From assembly GCA_015665275.1 (NCBI GenBank), contig JADFAL010000007.1, forward strand, positions 1 to 43,807: 43,807 nt of DNA. The letters are read 5' to 3'. Each line of letters starts with the position of its first letter. Position 1 is the stretch's first letter. This DNA is from Flavobacteriales bacterium. Lineage in GTDB: Bacteria; Bacteroidota; Bacteroidia; Flavobacteriales_D; Crocinitomicaceae. The notes beneath the pieces are model-generated. The model was not told where the DNA came from. It worked only from the letters and a program-made list of their open reading frames with translations, and searched no databases. Positions 16,366-24,243 of this stretch are shown here, one piece after another. The position numbers and the translations under genes are program-made.

Positions 16366-16782
16366 TCAAGGGATTCTTTTCAAATTCCGAAAACTAAATG
16401 GAACGCAGGTTCCATGATTGATGAATTCACCTTCTAGAATAAATCTAATGGAAGTATCGGAGACGGTAGCAGAGTCTAGGTGAATTCCTATATGTTCTAG
16501 CTGGAAGTTACGAGCATACCAGAATCGATTCTTACTGCTGAAAACGCTCTGGAAATGTACAGACTTAAGGTGATTATTGTCCATTTCAAAACTTTCGATG
16601 TAAACTATTTGCTGCCCCTTTGTATAAGAACATCCACCGCAACCTTCACAAAGTAGTTCTTCCTCAATCCAATAAAAACTGATAGCAAAAGATAGAAGAG
16701 CTAAAACAATAATCGGTATTATGAAGTTTTTTTTGTGGGGACTATTCAAGATTCTTCCGTTTTCGGTAACAGGACATCTCAC
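16366..16782 (-). CDS. Small membrane-anchored protein of unknown function
   Basis: The 138-residue protein has one strong membrane segment (about residues 19-38, FIIPIIVLALLSFAISFYWI) followed by a Cys cluster, CEGCGGC, and a beta-rich outer domain of about 90 residues. No family is recognised. The spaced cysteines could bind metal or form disulfides; that is speculative. Its stop codon is only 2 bp from the end of the convergent GldK-like fragment. The first 18 residues (MRCPVTENGRILNSPHKK) are not obviously required, but no later Met precedes the membrane segment. Confidence 0.55.
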   Translation of the reverse strand: MRCPVTENGRILNSPHKKNFIIPIIVLALLSFAISFYWIEEELLCEGCGGCSYTKGQQIVYIESFEMDNNHLKSVHFQSVFSSKNRFWYARNFQLEHIGIHLDSATVSDTSIRFILEGEFINHGTCVPFSFRNLKRIP

Positions 16783-16856
16783 GAGTTTCGATGCCTGGTA
16801 TTTATTATACCTTATTTAAACTAATCTACAAATCGTATTAAATTTTACCCGTATCG

Positions 16857-16895
16857 TCCTCCCCCTCAATCCCCCTCCTAAGGGGGAAGTGGTTC
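16857..16895. repeat. GC-rich imperfect-palindrome repeat, copy 3
   Basis: CTCCCCCTCAATCCCCCTCC is followed by TAAGGGGGAAGTGGTTC, a CCCCCT/AGGGGG hairpin related to the elements at 5868 and 6000. Confidence 0.6.
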
Positions 16896-16930
16896 ACCGC
16901 TTAATTCGGAACTTACAACTCAGAAACTCA

Positions 16931-16972
16931 CATCTCGATACTTCGGCAAGCTCAGTACGTCGCAGCTCGATG
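16931..16972. repeat. Dispersed hairpin repeat (CATCTCGA...TCGATG), intergenic copy
   Basis: Begins CATCTCGATACTTCGGCAAG and ends GCAGCTCGATG. It is the same family as the copy within the TPR gene at 10372-10415. The stretch 16783-17007 holds this element and the GC-rich one, and no gene. Confidence 0.7.
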
Positions 16973-17007
16973 AACGTTATTCATTATTCCTGATTCAAAA
17001 TTCCTTA

Positions 17008-17751
17008 CTACTCCTTACATCGAATATAAATCAACTTATACCGTCCTCCGCCATCGCGTTGGTCAATTTCAAACTTTCCAGTAGCTTGAATAAGTGGGGT
17101 AAGCTTAGAGAATCCGTAGTTACGCGCATCGAAACTTGGTCGTTTCTTTTGAATGAGTGCACCAACTTCTCCGAGGAACGCCCAGCCATCTTCATCCGCC
17201 AAATCTGTTACCGTACTTCGAATTAGTTTGATCGTTTTTGGATTGATATTCTCAACGGTTTTCTTTGCAGGAGACTTTTTTGTAGTCGTCTTTTCGCTCC
17301 CATCTTCTTCTTCATCCGTATGTAGAATTTCCAAATAAATGAATCGATCACAAGCCACAATGAAGGGGTCGGGTGTTTTCTTTTCTCCAATCCCAATTAC
17401 CGATTGTCCGGTTTCACGAATTCGTGTTGCCAATCGCGTAAAATCTGAATCACTTGAAGCAATACAGAACCCGTCGACTTTACCAGAGTAAAGAATGTCC
17501 ATCGCGTCGATGATCATGGCAGAATCCGTGGCGTTTTTGCCTGTGGTGTAGCTGTATTGTTGCATTGGATTAATAGCGTGCTCCAAAAGCACTTGCTTCC
17601 ATTTATTCAGGTGTGGTTTGGTCCAGTCACCATAAATTCGTTTCACTGTAGGATTACCATACTTGGCAATCTCCAGCATCATTTCTTTTATATACTTCGA
17701 GGGTATGTTGTCGCCGTCAATAAGTACAGCGAGGTTTTTGTCTTTTTCCAT
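17008..17751 (-). CDS. NYN-domain (LabA/DUF88-like) protein with C-terminal OST-HTH/LOTUS domain
   Basis: Start is set at ATG 17751, where LAVLIDGDNIP begins the NYN nuclease-like domain; the open frame upstream to 17829 has no family similarity. The PIN-like fold (residues 5-143) shows the acidic residues expected for metal binding: Asp12 and Asp14 in IDGDN, Asp76 in NATDSAMI, and Asp101/Asp103 in IASSDSDF. After a Lys/Thr-rich linker, residues 174-245 match the OST-HTH/LOTUS winged helix (LIRSTVTDLADEDGWAFLG, DARNYGFSKLTPLIQ, ending RYKLIYI). Such proteins are thought to bind or cleave RNA; the LOTUS domain binds G-rich RNA in other systems. Monocistronic, downstream of dnaX. Confidence 0.88.
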   Translation of the reverse strand: MEKDKNLAVLIDGDNIPSKYIKEMMLEIAKYGNPTVKRIYGDWTKPHLNKWKQVLLEHAINPMQQYSYTTGKNATDSAMIIDAMDILYSGKVDGFCIASSDSDFTRLATRIRETGQSVIGIGEKKTPDPFIVACDRFIYLEILHTDEEEDGSEKTTTKKSPAKKTVENINPKTIKLIRSTVTDLADEDGWAFLGEVGALIQKKRPSFDARNYGFSKLTPLIQATGKFEIDQRDGGGRYKLIYIRCKE

Positions 17752-17860
17752 TTTATCGATTGTTCGATTTTTTTGACCGTTCGAGAGAGACAATTGAAAG
17801 CTTCGTAAGAAAACAAGATTGTCGGACAATCGAGCGGTCCAACTGCTGAAAAGTCACTTC

Positions 17861-18482
17861 CTAGAAATCAATATCCAGATTAAACGTGCTCTTCAGCGTG
17901 TGTAAGTTAGGGTTTTTTCGCGCAAGTGCTGCAAATTTGTCCTTTCCGCTTAAGAACTTCACCTCTTCTTCGGGATTCGAAGTCAACTCAATAGATATTT
18001 CAATAGCGTAATTTTTCAATCCGGCACGCAGGTAATCTACCAACTCTGAAAGAATGGGATTGATGTAATCAATTTGGGTTTGGTTGTCAACTTCCAGCTT
18101 GTATTTCGTTCCTTCTACCAGAATAGGATCGCGTTTCATCAAAGCGCTGAAGAAGGTTTGTTTCCCTTGATTTTTCATGTCGAAAGCAAATCGACGCCAA
18201 GTCATCTTTAACTCATCCATTCCGAAATCATTCAATGGCATATCGCTCATATCAAACTTAGAACCGCCATTTTCAGGAGAGTTTTGGTGCATCAATTTCT
18301 TGATGGATACAATGGATGAGTTCAAATTTCCCGATGTAGAGGTCATCACCTTAGGTTCTGGCTTCAATGGCGCAGCGCGTTTTGGTGGTGCAGATGCTTT
18401 CTGTTTTGGTTTGGGAGCGCGTTCTCGCAGCTGTTCGGGGAAAGGAATGATCTCAACTAGATCCGTCAGTCCTTTTTTTTTT
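17861..18482 (-). CDS. dnaX: dnaX, tau-specific C-terminal part (reached by -1 frameshift)
   Basis: This frame has no start of its own; it is entered from the upstream dnaX frame at the A10 tract (18473-18482). It encodes about 203 residues: a Pro/Lys-rich linker (RERAPKPKQKASAPPKR) and then a folded domain of about 130 residues beginning GNLNSSIVSIKKLM, with WRRFAFDMKNQGKQTF and ending STFNLDIDF, like the C-terminal domain of Bacteroidota DnaX. In E. coli the tau-only part binds the polymerase alpha subunit and DnaB helicase. Shifting by -1 at the heptamer gives a tau of about 573 residues, a normal DnaX length, which argues that the reading is functional. Confidence 0.85.
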
Positions 18483-18491
18483 CTTGCTCCT
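18449..18491 (-). promoter_or_regulatory. Programmed -1 frameshift signal of dnaX
   Basis: On the minus strand, in order: AGGAG (18491-18487), a ten-A tract and G that present the heptamer A AAA AAG in the zero frame, then GAC TGA. Seven nt after the tract's GG a small hairpin GATCT-AGTTG-AGATC (18463-18449) begins. The same three parts (SD-like element, heptamer, stem) make up the E. coli dnaX signal. The A10 run would also allow transcriptional slippage. Confidence 0.75.
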
Positions 18492-19581
18492 GAACAAGGG
18501 AACACAGTTGCATGAGTGCCATTTCAACAAGCAGTCGTTGGCTTTTCGAGGATTTGTATTCAACGTCGGCGCGACTTAATACGCCCAATGCGCGTACAAT
18601 GAGATTCGCTGCCAATTCTTTCGACTGAGCAACATACTTCTCTTGAATCGATTCTCCAACTTCTAACAGCTCTGCCGTTCGAACATCTTTACAAACCAGC
18701 AAGTTGCGGTAATGGTTCGCTAACCCAACAATGAAGTTGTGCTGATCAAATCCGCGTTCAACAATATCATTGAAAAGGAGTAGGGCTCCCGGAATGTCCT
18801 CTTTTTGAGCATACTCCACAATTCGGAAGAAGTAGTCGTAATCAAGAATGTTGAGATTGTCAATGACATTCTGATAGGTCACGGTATCTCCGGAGAACGT
18901 AACAATCTGATCAAAAATCGATAGTGAATCACGCAATGCTCCATCTGCCTTTTGTGCAATGATGTGCAATGCTTCCGGTTCTGCCGTTACACCTTCGCTT
19001 TCAGCGATGTGCGCGAGATGACCTGCAATATCCTTTACCTTGATTCGATTGAAGTCAAAAATCTGACATCGAGAAAGAATCGTTGGTATGATTTTGTGTT
19101 TCTCAGTTGTTGCTAGAATAAATATAGCGTGCTTTGGTGGCTCCTCTAGCGTCTTCAAAAATGCATTGAAGGCAGAAGTAGACAACATGTGAACCTCATC
19201 AATGATGTACACCTTATGGGTACCCAACTGAGGAGCGATGCGCACCTGATCGATCAAGCTTCGGATATCTTCCACCGAGTTGTTGGAAGCAGCATCCAAT
19301 TCATAAACATTCAACGAAGCGCTGGAATCAAAAGACTGACAAGAATCACATTCTCCGCAAGCCTCTATTTTTTCTGTTCGATTGAAACAGTTGATGGTTT
19401 TCGCAAGAATACGTGCGGTAGATGTTTTCCCTACTCCGCGAGATCCGCAGAATAAGAATGCCTGAGCCAAATGATCATTTTTGATTGCGTTTTTAAGCGT
19501 AGCGGTAATAGACTTCTGTCCCACAACAGTGTCGAAGGTTTGGGGTCTATATTTACGCGCTGATACTACGAAATCGCTCAT
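18466..19581 (-). CDS. dnaX: DNA polymerase III subunit gamma/tau (zero-frame product = gamma)
   Basis: DnaX is the ATPase of the clamp loader that places DnaN on DNA. The start is ATG 19581 (MSDFVVSARKYRP); an ATG at 19599 overlaps the promoter box. Walker A is GSRGVGKT (46-53), the zinc module has Cys65, Cys75, Cys78 and Cys81, Walker B is VYIIDEVH (124-131), and sensor 1 lies near LATTEKHKIIPTILSRC. The zero frame stops after residue 371, two codons past the A10 tract (KKD then TGA), just where domain III (the oligomerisation collar) ends, so it would give a gamma-type protein. Tau continues by frameshift into 17861-18482. Confidence 0.93.
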   Translation of the reverse strand: MSDFVVSARKYRPQTFDTVVGQKSITATLKNAIKNDHLAQAFLFCGSRGVGKTSTARILAKTINCFNRTEKIEACGECDSCQSFDSSASLNVYELDAASNNSVEDIRSLIDQVRIAPQLGTHKVYIIDEVHMLSTSAFNAFLKTLEEPPKHAIFILATTEKHKIIPTILSRCQIFDFNRIKVKDIAGHLAHIAESEGVTAEPEALHIIAQKADGALRDSLSIFDQIVTFSGDTVTYQNVIDNLNILDYDYFFRIVEYAQKEDIPGALLLFNDIVERGFDQHNFIVGLANHYRNLLVCKDVRTAELLEVGESIQEKYVAQSKELAANLIVRALGVLSRADVEYKSSKSQRLLVEMALMQLCSLVQEQEKKKD

Positions 19582-19586
19582 TAGAA

Positions 19587-19594
19587 CAAATATA
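19587..19594 (-). promoter_or_regulatory. Candidate -7 box TATATTTG of dnaX
   Basis: On the minus strand it reads TATATTTG and ends 5 nt before ATG 19581. This placement predicts a leaderless or nearly leaderless dnaX mRNA and excludes the earlier ATG at 19599. Confidence 0.5.
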
Positions 19595-19621
19595 CGCAAA
19601 GTTGCTACTGCTCCGCTCTAG

Positions 19622-19632
19622 CTGTTGATAAC
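19622..19632. promoter_or_regulatory. DnaA-box-like site upstream of dnaX
   Basis: On the minus strand it reads GTTATCAACAG, an 11-mer identical to the site at 33974-33984 upstream of dnaN. The core TTATCAACA differs at one base from the DnaA box TTATCCACA. Confidence 0.35.
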
Positions 19633-19654
19633 TTGGAGGTTTTGGGGAAAGAAA

Positions 19655-20731
19655 TTACTCCATATAATCAAAGGTCTTGACTACATCGACCAACTCTGCT
19701 TTTAATGTTTCGGTAGGCTCGCCTGCAAAATAGCTTAAAAGAAAAACCATTTCTCCATGAACCTCAGTGATATATAAGGTATGACTCGTGTATTCGAATC
19801 CTGAAGTAGTAACGTCATAACTTGTGAACGAAAACTCATCACCACTCAAGGCACCTTTAGCAGAAATCCCGTCAATATAATGACTCGGAAAAACCTTTTG
19901 CAGAGCAATCAATTTGTTCAGATCAGATTTATATTGATCCTGTGATCCTCCAGAGAAAACCTTGATACCACAAAGAGGATTGCTGTCGTCCTCATCATTT
20001 ACGTTGTAATATCCATACGCCAAAAGCAATTCTTGGTATGCCTCAGACCAATCTTCATCCCAAAACCACTCGGACTCCATTGCCTCTTCAAACTCTGGGA
20101 AAAATCCGGTCATGTCGTAGGTAAGATTCGTTTCGTACATACTATTCTTAAAGCCGAATTCTTCCGTATCTTCCCATTCATCATCTTGAAGCGGATACTC
20201 GCTCTCGCGGTCGGTATCATATTCGGTATATGATTCCAAAACGGCAGTCAATAAGGTTGGATCTACTTCGTCTTCATCTTCGTTATCAAAAATGCCAACA
20301 ATGACAATCACTCCTTCAAACGTTGTGAAACCAATGTATCCTTCAGAAGGAGCATCGCCGAAAAATCCTACTTCACCCTTTATGGTTCGAAATTCTTTCC
20401 CTGCTCGATTGAAATAAACGTCAATAACTGGATTTTTAACGTCTTTTAAAATATCAAAGGCAACATCTTCCATCAATCCATCCAGATCTTTGTTGTCGTC
20501 ATTCATCATGTTACCAATGAGAACAACATCGGTCATTTCTCCCATTTCAACAGAAGAAATATCACGGCAAAACACGGACATTTCGGGATCACCCATAGGC
20601 ATTTCTTCAAATGAGTTTGGGACTACGAAACGAAAGGAACGGCCTTCAGAAACATAAGGCGATTCAAAGAAATTTTGAGAAAATGTAATACTTGATACAG
20701 TAATTGCGAGTAGTAAGATTAGATGTTTCAT
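19655..20731 (-). CDS. Secreted acidic protein of unknown function, long paralog
   Basis: This 358-residue protein has a signal peptide ending ITFSQ. The mature chain is strongly acidic (runs such as DNEDEDEVD) with many aromatic residues. Residues 20-185 are paralogous to the upstream 201-residue protein: FFESPYVSEGRSFRFVVP matches FYESPFVVNGTSFRFTVP, and AVLESYTEYDTDRESEY matches AVLKSFQVYETDREST. The second half ends with a similar strand-helix unit (VHGEMVFLLSYFAGEPTE then LVDVVKTFDY), suggesting an internal duplication of one domain. The domain pattern is vaguely like PsbP/DUF1795 folds, but no family is assigned. Gap to the paralog is 27 bp, so one operon. Confidence 0.7.
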   Translation of the reverse strand: MKHLILLLAITVSSITFSQNFFESPYVSEGRSFRFVVPNSFEEMPMGDPEMSVFCRDISSVEMGEMTDVVLIGNMMNDDNKDLDGLMEDVAFDILKDVKNPVIDVYFNRAGKEFRTIKGEVGFFGDAPSEGYIGFTTFEGVIVIVGIFDNEDEDEVDPTLLTAVLESYTEYDTDRESEYPLQDDEWEDTEEFGFKNSMYETNLTYDMTGFFPEFEEAMESEWFWDEDWSEAYQELLLAYGYYNVNDEDDSNPLCGIKVFSGGSQDQYKSDLNKLIALQKVFPSHYIDGISAKGALSGDEFSFTSYDVTTSGFEYTSHTLYITEVHGEMVFLLSYFAGEPTETLKAELVDVVKTFDYME

Positions 20732-20758
20732 AGTGGAAATATAATAAGTATTGGACGG

Positions 20759-21364
20759 TTAGTCGTCAAAGCTCCTTCCTTCTAAATATTCTTCACGAAA
20801 AAAAGTGCTTTCTCGATCGGTTTCATAAACCTGAAAAGATTTGAGTACTGCTTCGAAGAAGGAGTCATCGATATATTCTTTTTTGGAATAAGTAGCATCG
20901 GAGAACCTGACCAATACAGATACCGAATCAAAAGTTGTGATAGCGATAGAATACTGTAGTTCGGGGAAAATAAGTGATTCTAACCCTTGCGCGACAAGAA
21001 AAGTGTCATTTCTAGACGTAACAAAAGGTTCAAATTGAATTTCTGAAGTGTCGTAATAAAAGGTGAATAGCTCCAAGAAAGGTGATTTATATAGTTCTGA
21101 ACTGTCCCTGTCGGATACGCTAAATGACAGCATGGGTCTAGACAAATCGAAAGGTACGACAGCTTTTAATAATGAGCTGGGCGAATACACCGTAGCGTTG
21201 GCGTCTTGGCTAAAATAGTTTTCTTTTTTGAGAATTTCTTCATATCCTGGAGGAACAGTAAACCGAAAGGAAGTACCATTTACAACAAAAGGCGATTCGT
21301 AAAATGTTTGAGAAAAACACGAAGTGCTTAGGACAAATGTCGAAACGAAGAAAAGCAATCTCAT
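20759..21364 (-). CDS. Secreted protein of unknown function, short paralog
   Basis: The 201-residue protein has a signal peptide ending SCFSQ and corresponds to the first half of the downstream 358-residue paralog, including the shared YESP...SFRF-VP opening and the TDRES ending, after which it has only a short tail. It is the first gene of the two-gene unit. A TAACTTTG box ends 4 nt before the ATG, predicting a leaderless message. No function can be given; secretion and pairing are the supported facts. Confidence 0.68.
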   Translation of the reverse strand: MRLLFFVSTFVLSTSCFSQTFYESPFVVNGTSFRFTVPPGYEEILKKENYFSQDANATVYSPSSLLKAVVPFDLSRPMLSFSVSDRDSSELYKSPFLELFTFYYDTSEIQFEPFVTSRNDTFLVAQGLESLIFPELQYSIAITTFDSVSVLVRFSDATYSKKEYIDDSFFEAVLKSFQVYETDRESTFFREEYLEGRSFDD

Positions 21365-21368
21365 GAAT

Positions 21369-21376
21369 CAAAGTTA
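21369..21376 (-). promoter_or_regulatory. Candidate -7 box TAACTTTG of the paralog operon
   Basis: On the minus strand it matches TAnnTTTG exactly, 4 nt upstream of ATG 21364, as for the MFS and bshC genes. Confidence 0.45.
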
Positions 21377-21388
21377 ATGATTGAAAAC

Positions 21389-21431
21389 AAAAAAAAACCG
21401 TACATCGAGCGGAGTCGAAATGTACGGTTTT
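21389..21431. terminator. Rho-independent terminator of the cyclophilin gene
   Basis: A perfect 9-bp stem ACCGTACAT/ATGTACGGT (21397-21405 with 21420-21428) has a nine-base A-run on the left (T-run for leftward transcripts) and TTTT on the right. Its loop CGAGCGGAGTCGAA is the core of the dispersed ATCGAG...TCGA repeat. Confidence 0.88.
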
Positions 21432-21452
21432 AGTAAAAGATTTATTTGTGGA

Positions 21453-21905
21453 TTAATCCACTACTTCAATCGTATCAATAGAATCTCCTTGACGGATATC
21501 ATCAATAACGTCCAATCCTTCTACAACCTTCCCAAATACTGTATGGTTGCGATCCAAATGTGCTGTGTTTGTGCGTGAATGACAAACGAAGAACTGAGAA
21601 CCTCCAGTATTTCTTCCGGCATGCGCCATAGAAAGAACTCCACGTTCGTGATGTTGATTTTCTCCGTCTAATTCACAATCAATTTGATATCCAGGACCAC
21701 CGGTTCCTGCCATTCCGGAAGCACCATCTTTAGAATTTGGGCATCCTCCTTGAATTACGAAATCGGGAAGCACACGGTGCCACTTCAATTCGTTGTAGAA
21801 TCCATCTTTCGCCAATTTCGTAAAATTCGCTACTGTATTCGGGGCGTCTTTCTCGAAGAATTCTACCTTCATTTCCCCTTTATTTGTCTTGATTATTGCG
21901 TGCAT
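21453..21905 (-). CDS. Cyclophilin-type peptidyl-prolyl cis-trans isomerase
   Basis: The 150-residue enzyme speeds proline isomerisation during folding. It is a minimal single-domain cyclophilin without signal peptide. Family landmarks are [19 protein letters not shown] (FYxGxxFHRV type, with the catalytic Arg), [36 protein letters not shown] with the catalytic Gln/Phe, and [15 protein letters not shown]. In the usual Trp position of cyclophilin A, the loop reads [10 protein letters not shown], typical of bacterial members. The start at 21905 is preferred over TTG 21923 because a TATCTTTG box covers the latter. Confidence 0.94.
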   Translation of the reverse strand: MHAIIKTNKGEMKVEFFEKDAPNTVANFTKLAKDGFYNELKWHRVLPDFVIQGGCPNSKDGASGMAGTGGPGYQIDCELDGENQHHERGVLSMAHAGRNTGGSQFFVCHSRTNTAHLDRNHTVFGKVVEGLDVIDDIRQGDSIDTIEVVD

Positions 21906-21920
21906 ATCTTGTTTTTTTGA

Positions 21921-21928
21921 CAAAGATA
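21921..21928 (-). promoter_or_regulatory. Candidate -7 box TATCTTTG of the cyclophilin gene
   Basis: On the minus strand it reads TATCTTTG, 15 nt before ATG 21905. It fixes the start codon, since the alternative TTG start would fall within the box. Confidence 0.5.
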
Positions 21929-21937
21929 ATACTTGCT

Positions 21938-22480
21938 TTATCTTTCGCTATGAAGCAAGGAGAAAACTAGCGAATCTTCATAGACTCCATCTCTCAAATA
22001 ATGTTCGCGCAAGTGCCCTTCCTTTTGAAAGCCAAACTTGTCCAGAATTCGCAGTGAAGCTTCATTTGTTGTGCCAGCCATGGCTTCAATTCTGTGCAGT
22101 TTCATGACATCAAATCCATAAGGAATAACTTTGGCAACAGCCTCACTCATCCATCCTTTTCCCTTTGGTGCATCCGAAAAAAAGGAGTAACCCAATTCTG
22201 CACGATCATGATCGGTATACCACGTATGATATCCGCACCAACCAATGACCTGATCGCCGCCCTTTTCGTAAAGAAAAAAGTGCACAAATTTTCGGTTGTG
22301 TGTACTTAGACCATGCCTGTGTTTTTGCTGGTCAATTCGCAGCTGTCTTTCATCCTGAATTCCCAAGAGCCGCATCTGTTCTTGTTCCGAAGGCAATGCA
22401 AATATGGCGTCCATGGTCTCGGGATGTGCAATCCGCAAAGTAAGATGGTCTGTATGTATTTCCTCAAAAAAGACGGACAT
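21938..22480 (-). CDS. GNAT acetyltransferase, RimJ/RimL type
   Basis: Start set at ATG 22480 ([16 protein letters not shown]), where family similarity starts; the frame extends further without similarity. The 180-residue protein shows the GNAT order: ERLxLR-like opening ([10 protein letters not shown]), IGWCGYHTW with central strand, [22 protein letters not shown] as the acetyl-CoA pyrophosphate loop (GKGWMSEA is the Q/RxxGxG/A equivalent), [23 protein letters not shown] and [23 protein letters not shown]. RimJ-type enzymes acetylate N-termini of ribosomal or other proteins; the actual substrate is unknown. Confidence 0.9.
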   Translation of the reverse strand: MSVFFEEIHTDHLTLRIAHPETMDAIFALPSEQEQMRLLGIQDERQLRIDQQKHRHGLSTHNRKFVHFFLYEKGGDQVIGWCGYHTWYTDHDRAELGYSFFSDAPKGKGWMSEAVAKVIPYGFDVMKLHRIEAMAGTTNEASLRILDKFGFQKEGHLREHYLRDGVYEDSLVFSLLHSER

Positions 22481-22613
22481 TATAGTTACGTTTAGTTGCA
22501 AGGTAAGGGTTATCGACATTTCAATGCACCAATCCATTCAAAGCACCTTAGCAATCCAAATCCTCCTTGAAAGAATATGTCTCCCAACACCGTCTAACAC
22601 CCATTGGTTATAA

Positions 22614-22621
22614 TATCTTTG
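22614..22621 (+). promoter_or_regulatory. Candidate -7 box TATCTTTG of bshC
   Basis: Full match to TAnnTTTG, ending 4 nt before ATG 22626. Either the mRNA is leaderless from 22626 or translation starts at the third ATG (22641). Confidence 0.5.
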
Positions 22622-22625
22622 CACG

Positions 22626-24206
22626 ATGCAACACATGTCTATGAACAGAAGAGATTCCGGATGGTTCTCTGAACAGCACCTTCGATTGGTGTACAATCAG
22701 CAGTCTTTTGATAAATACATTACAGAACCTTTTTCGAAAGAAGCGCTTATTAGACAGCTAGAGCGTAAGTCTGCTCAGTTTGGCATGGAGTCTCGAGAGC
22801 GTCTTCAAAAAGCGATGAAGAATCAATACGACGGATTCTCAACTTCCAATGTGGTTGTGAAGAACATCGATTCTTTGACCTCGGAAAATACTTTTACAAT
22901 TACTACAGGACATCAACTTTCCTTATTTACGGGACCGTTGTACTTTGTGATCAAAATTTTGCACGTGATAAAAATGTGCGAAGAATTAAATCAGGAATTT
23001 TCTGAATACAATTTTGTTCCTATGTATTGGATGGCTACAGAAGATCACGATTTCGAAGAAATTCAGTCATGTTCTATATTCAATAAGACTATCACTTGGG
23101 AATCGGAGCAGAAAGGTCCGGTAGGTTTGTTCGATTTAGACGGTCTAGATCAAGTGAAAGAACAGTTGCATGAATTGTTTAAGAACAATGCAGAAGGTGA
23201 GGTTCATAAATTGATCGATTGTTTGAAAGGTGACAATTATTCTGGAGCAATGAGAAATTTGGTAAACGAACTCTTTGGTGATCGCGGATTGTTGATTATC
23301 GATGGTGACGATCCAATATTGAAGTCATCTTTCGTTCCTGTATTTCGAAAAGAGTTAGAATCTGGGTTTTCACAGCCTGAGGTAGATCGCGTAACTAGTG
23401 ATTTATTAGAAGATGGTGGAAAAGACCAGGTAATGGCGCGCGAAATCAATTTGTTCTATAACGAAAAAGGACTCCGTTCCAGAATTCAACGCGGTCCTGA
23501 TGGATTGTTCGCAAAAGGGAAGGGAACATTAGGTTTGGAAACGCTTCTTAACGATCCGCAAAAAATATCTCCGAATGTAATTCTACGCCCCTTGTATCAA
23601 GAGTTTGTGCTTCCCAACCTCGCCTATGTAGGTGGTGGAGGTGAAATCGCATACTGGTTGCAATTGAAAGGTGTTTTTGAAGCTGCGAATGTGGTTTATC
23701 CTTTAATTCAAGTTCGTAACTCAGTGGTTTGGTTTGATCGCGGTACGAAGGGCAAGTTGGACAAAATTGGTGCAGAACCCACAGCAGTTTTCAAGGACGA
23801 AGACGTCTGGAAGAAAGAATATGTTCAGGAAAATGCTGGTGACGATTTAGACATGTCTGGAGTAGACGCTTCTTTAGAAAGTTTGAAAAAACAGCTTTCT
23901 GAAATGATTCTAGGAATTGATTCAAATAAAGAACAGTTCTTAAAAGCAGAATTAGCGCGCATCGAAAAGCAAGTCGATGGATTGAAAGACAAAGCAGTGA
24001 AATTCTCTAAAGGTCAGCACGATCAGGCTATGAAAGCCATTGAATTTGTCAAATCGCGCATCAATCCTAACGAAGGATTACAAGAACGATCCGTGAATTT
24101 CTTTCAATTCTGCAACACGGGTGAGGTTCAGCCAGTAATTGATCAATTATACACTACATTGCACCCATTCAATGGAGATTTAGTGTTTTTAGTAGAAAAC
24201 GACTGA
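22626..24206 (+). CDS. bshC: Bacillithiol biosynthesis cysteine-adding enzyme BshC
   Basis: BshC adds cysteine to GlcN-malate, the last step of bacillithiol synthesis. The 526-residue length is standard. Family landmarks include ITTGHQLSLFTGPLYFVIK (nucleotide-binding HxGH-like GHQL), VPMYWMATEDHDFEE, YSGAMRNLVNELFGDRGLLIID, LFYNEKGLRSRI, ILRPLYQEFVLPNLAYVGGGGEI split here as RPLYQEFVLPN and YVGGGGEIAYW, and a C-terminal coiled coil (about 410-480) followed by RSVNFFQFCNT. Three ATGs occur in the first six codons; 22626 is used, but 22641 gives an N-terminus closer to typical BshC. bshA and bshB are not in the window. Confidence 0.95.
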   Translation: MQHMSMNRRDSGWFSEQHLRLVYNQQSFDKYITEPFSKEALIRQLERKSAQFGMESRERLQKAMKNQYDGFSTSNVVVKNIDSLTSENTFTITTGHQLSLFTGPLYFVIKILHVIKMCEELNQEFSEYNFVPMYWMATEDHDFEEIQSCSIFNKTITWESEQKGPVGLFDLDGLDQVKEQLHELFKNNAEGEVHKLIDCLKGDNYSGAMRNLVNELFGDRGLLIIDGDDPILKSSFVPVFRKELESGFSQPEVDRVTSDLLEDGGKDQVMAREINLFYNEKGLRSRIQRGPDGLFAKGKGTLGLETLLNDPQKISPNVILRPLYQEFVLPNLAYVGGGGEIAYWLQLKGVFEAANVVYPLIQVRNSVVWFDRGTKGKLDKIGAEPTAVFKDEDVWKKEYVQENAGDDLDMSGVDASLESLKKQLSEMILGIDSNKEQFLKAELARIEKQVDGLKDKAVKFSKGQHDQAMKAIEFVKSRINPNEGLQERSVNFFQFCNTGEVQPVIDQLYTTLHPFNGDLVFLVEND

Positions 24207-24243
24207 AATAAAAAAACAGAAGTTCCGTTTGATAACCGAATAA

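Noticed and set aside
17752-17829. Longer N-terminus for the NYN protein
   Set aside because: The NYN fold begins immediately after ATG 17751 and the extension has no family similarity.
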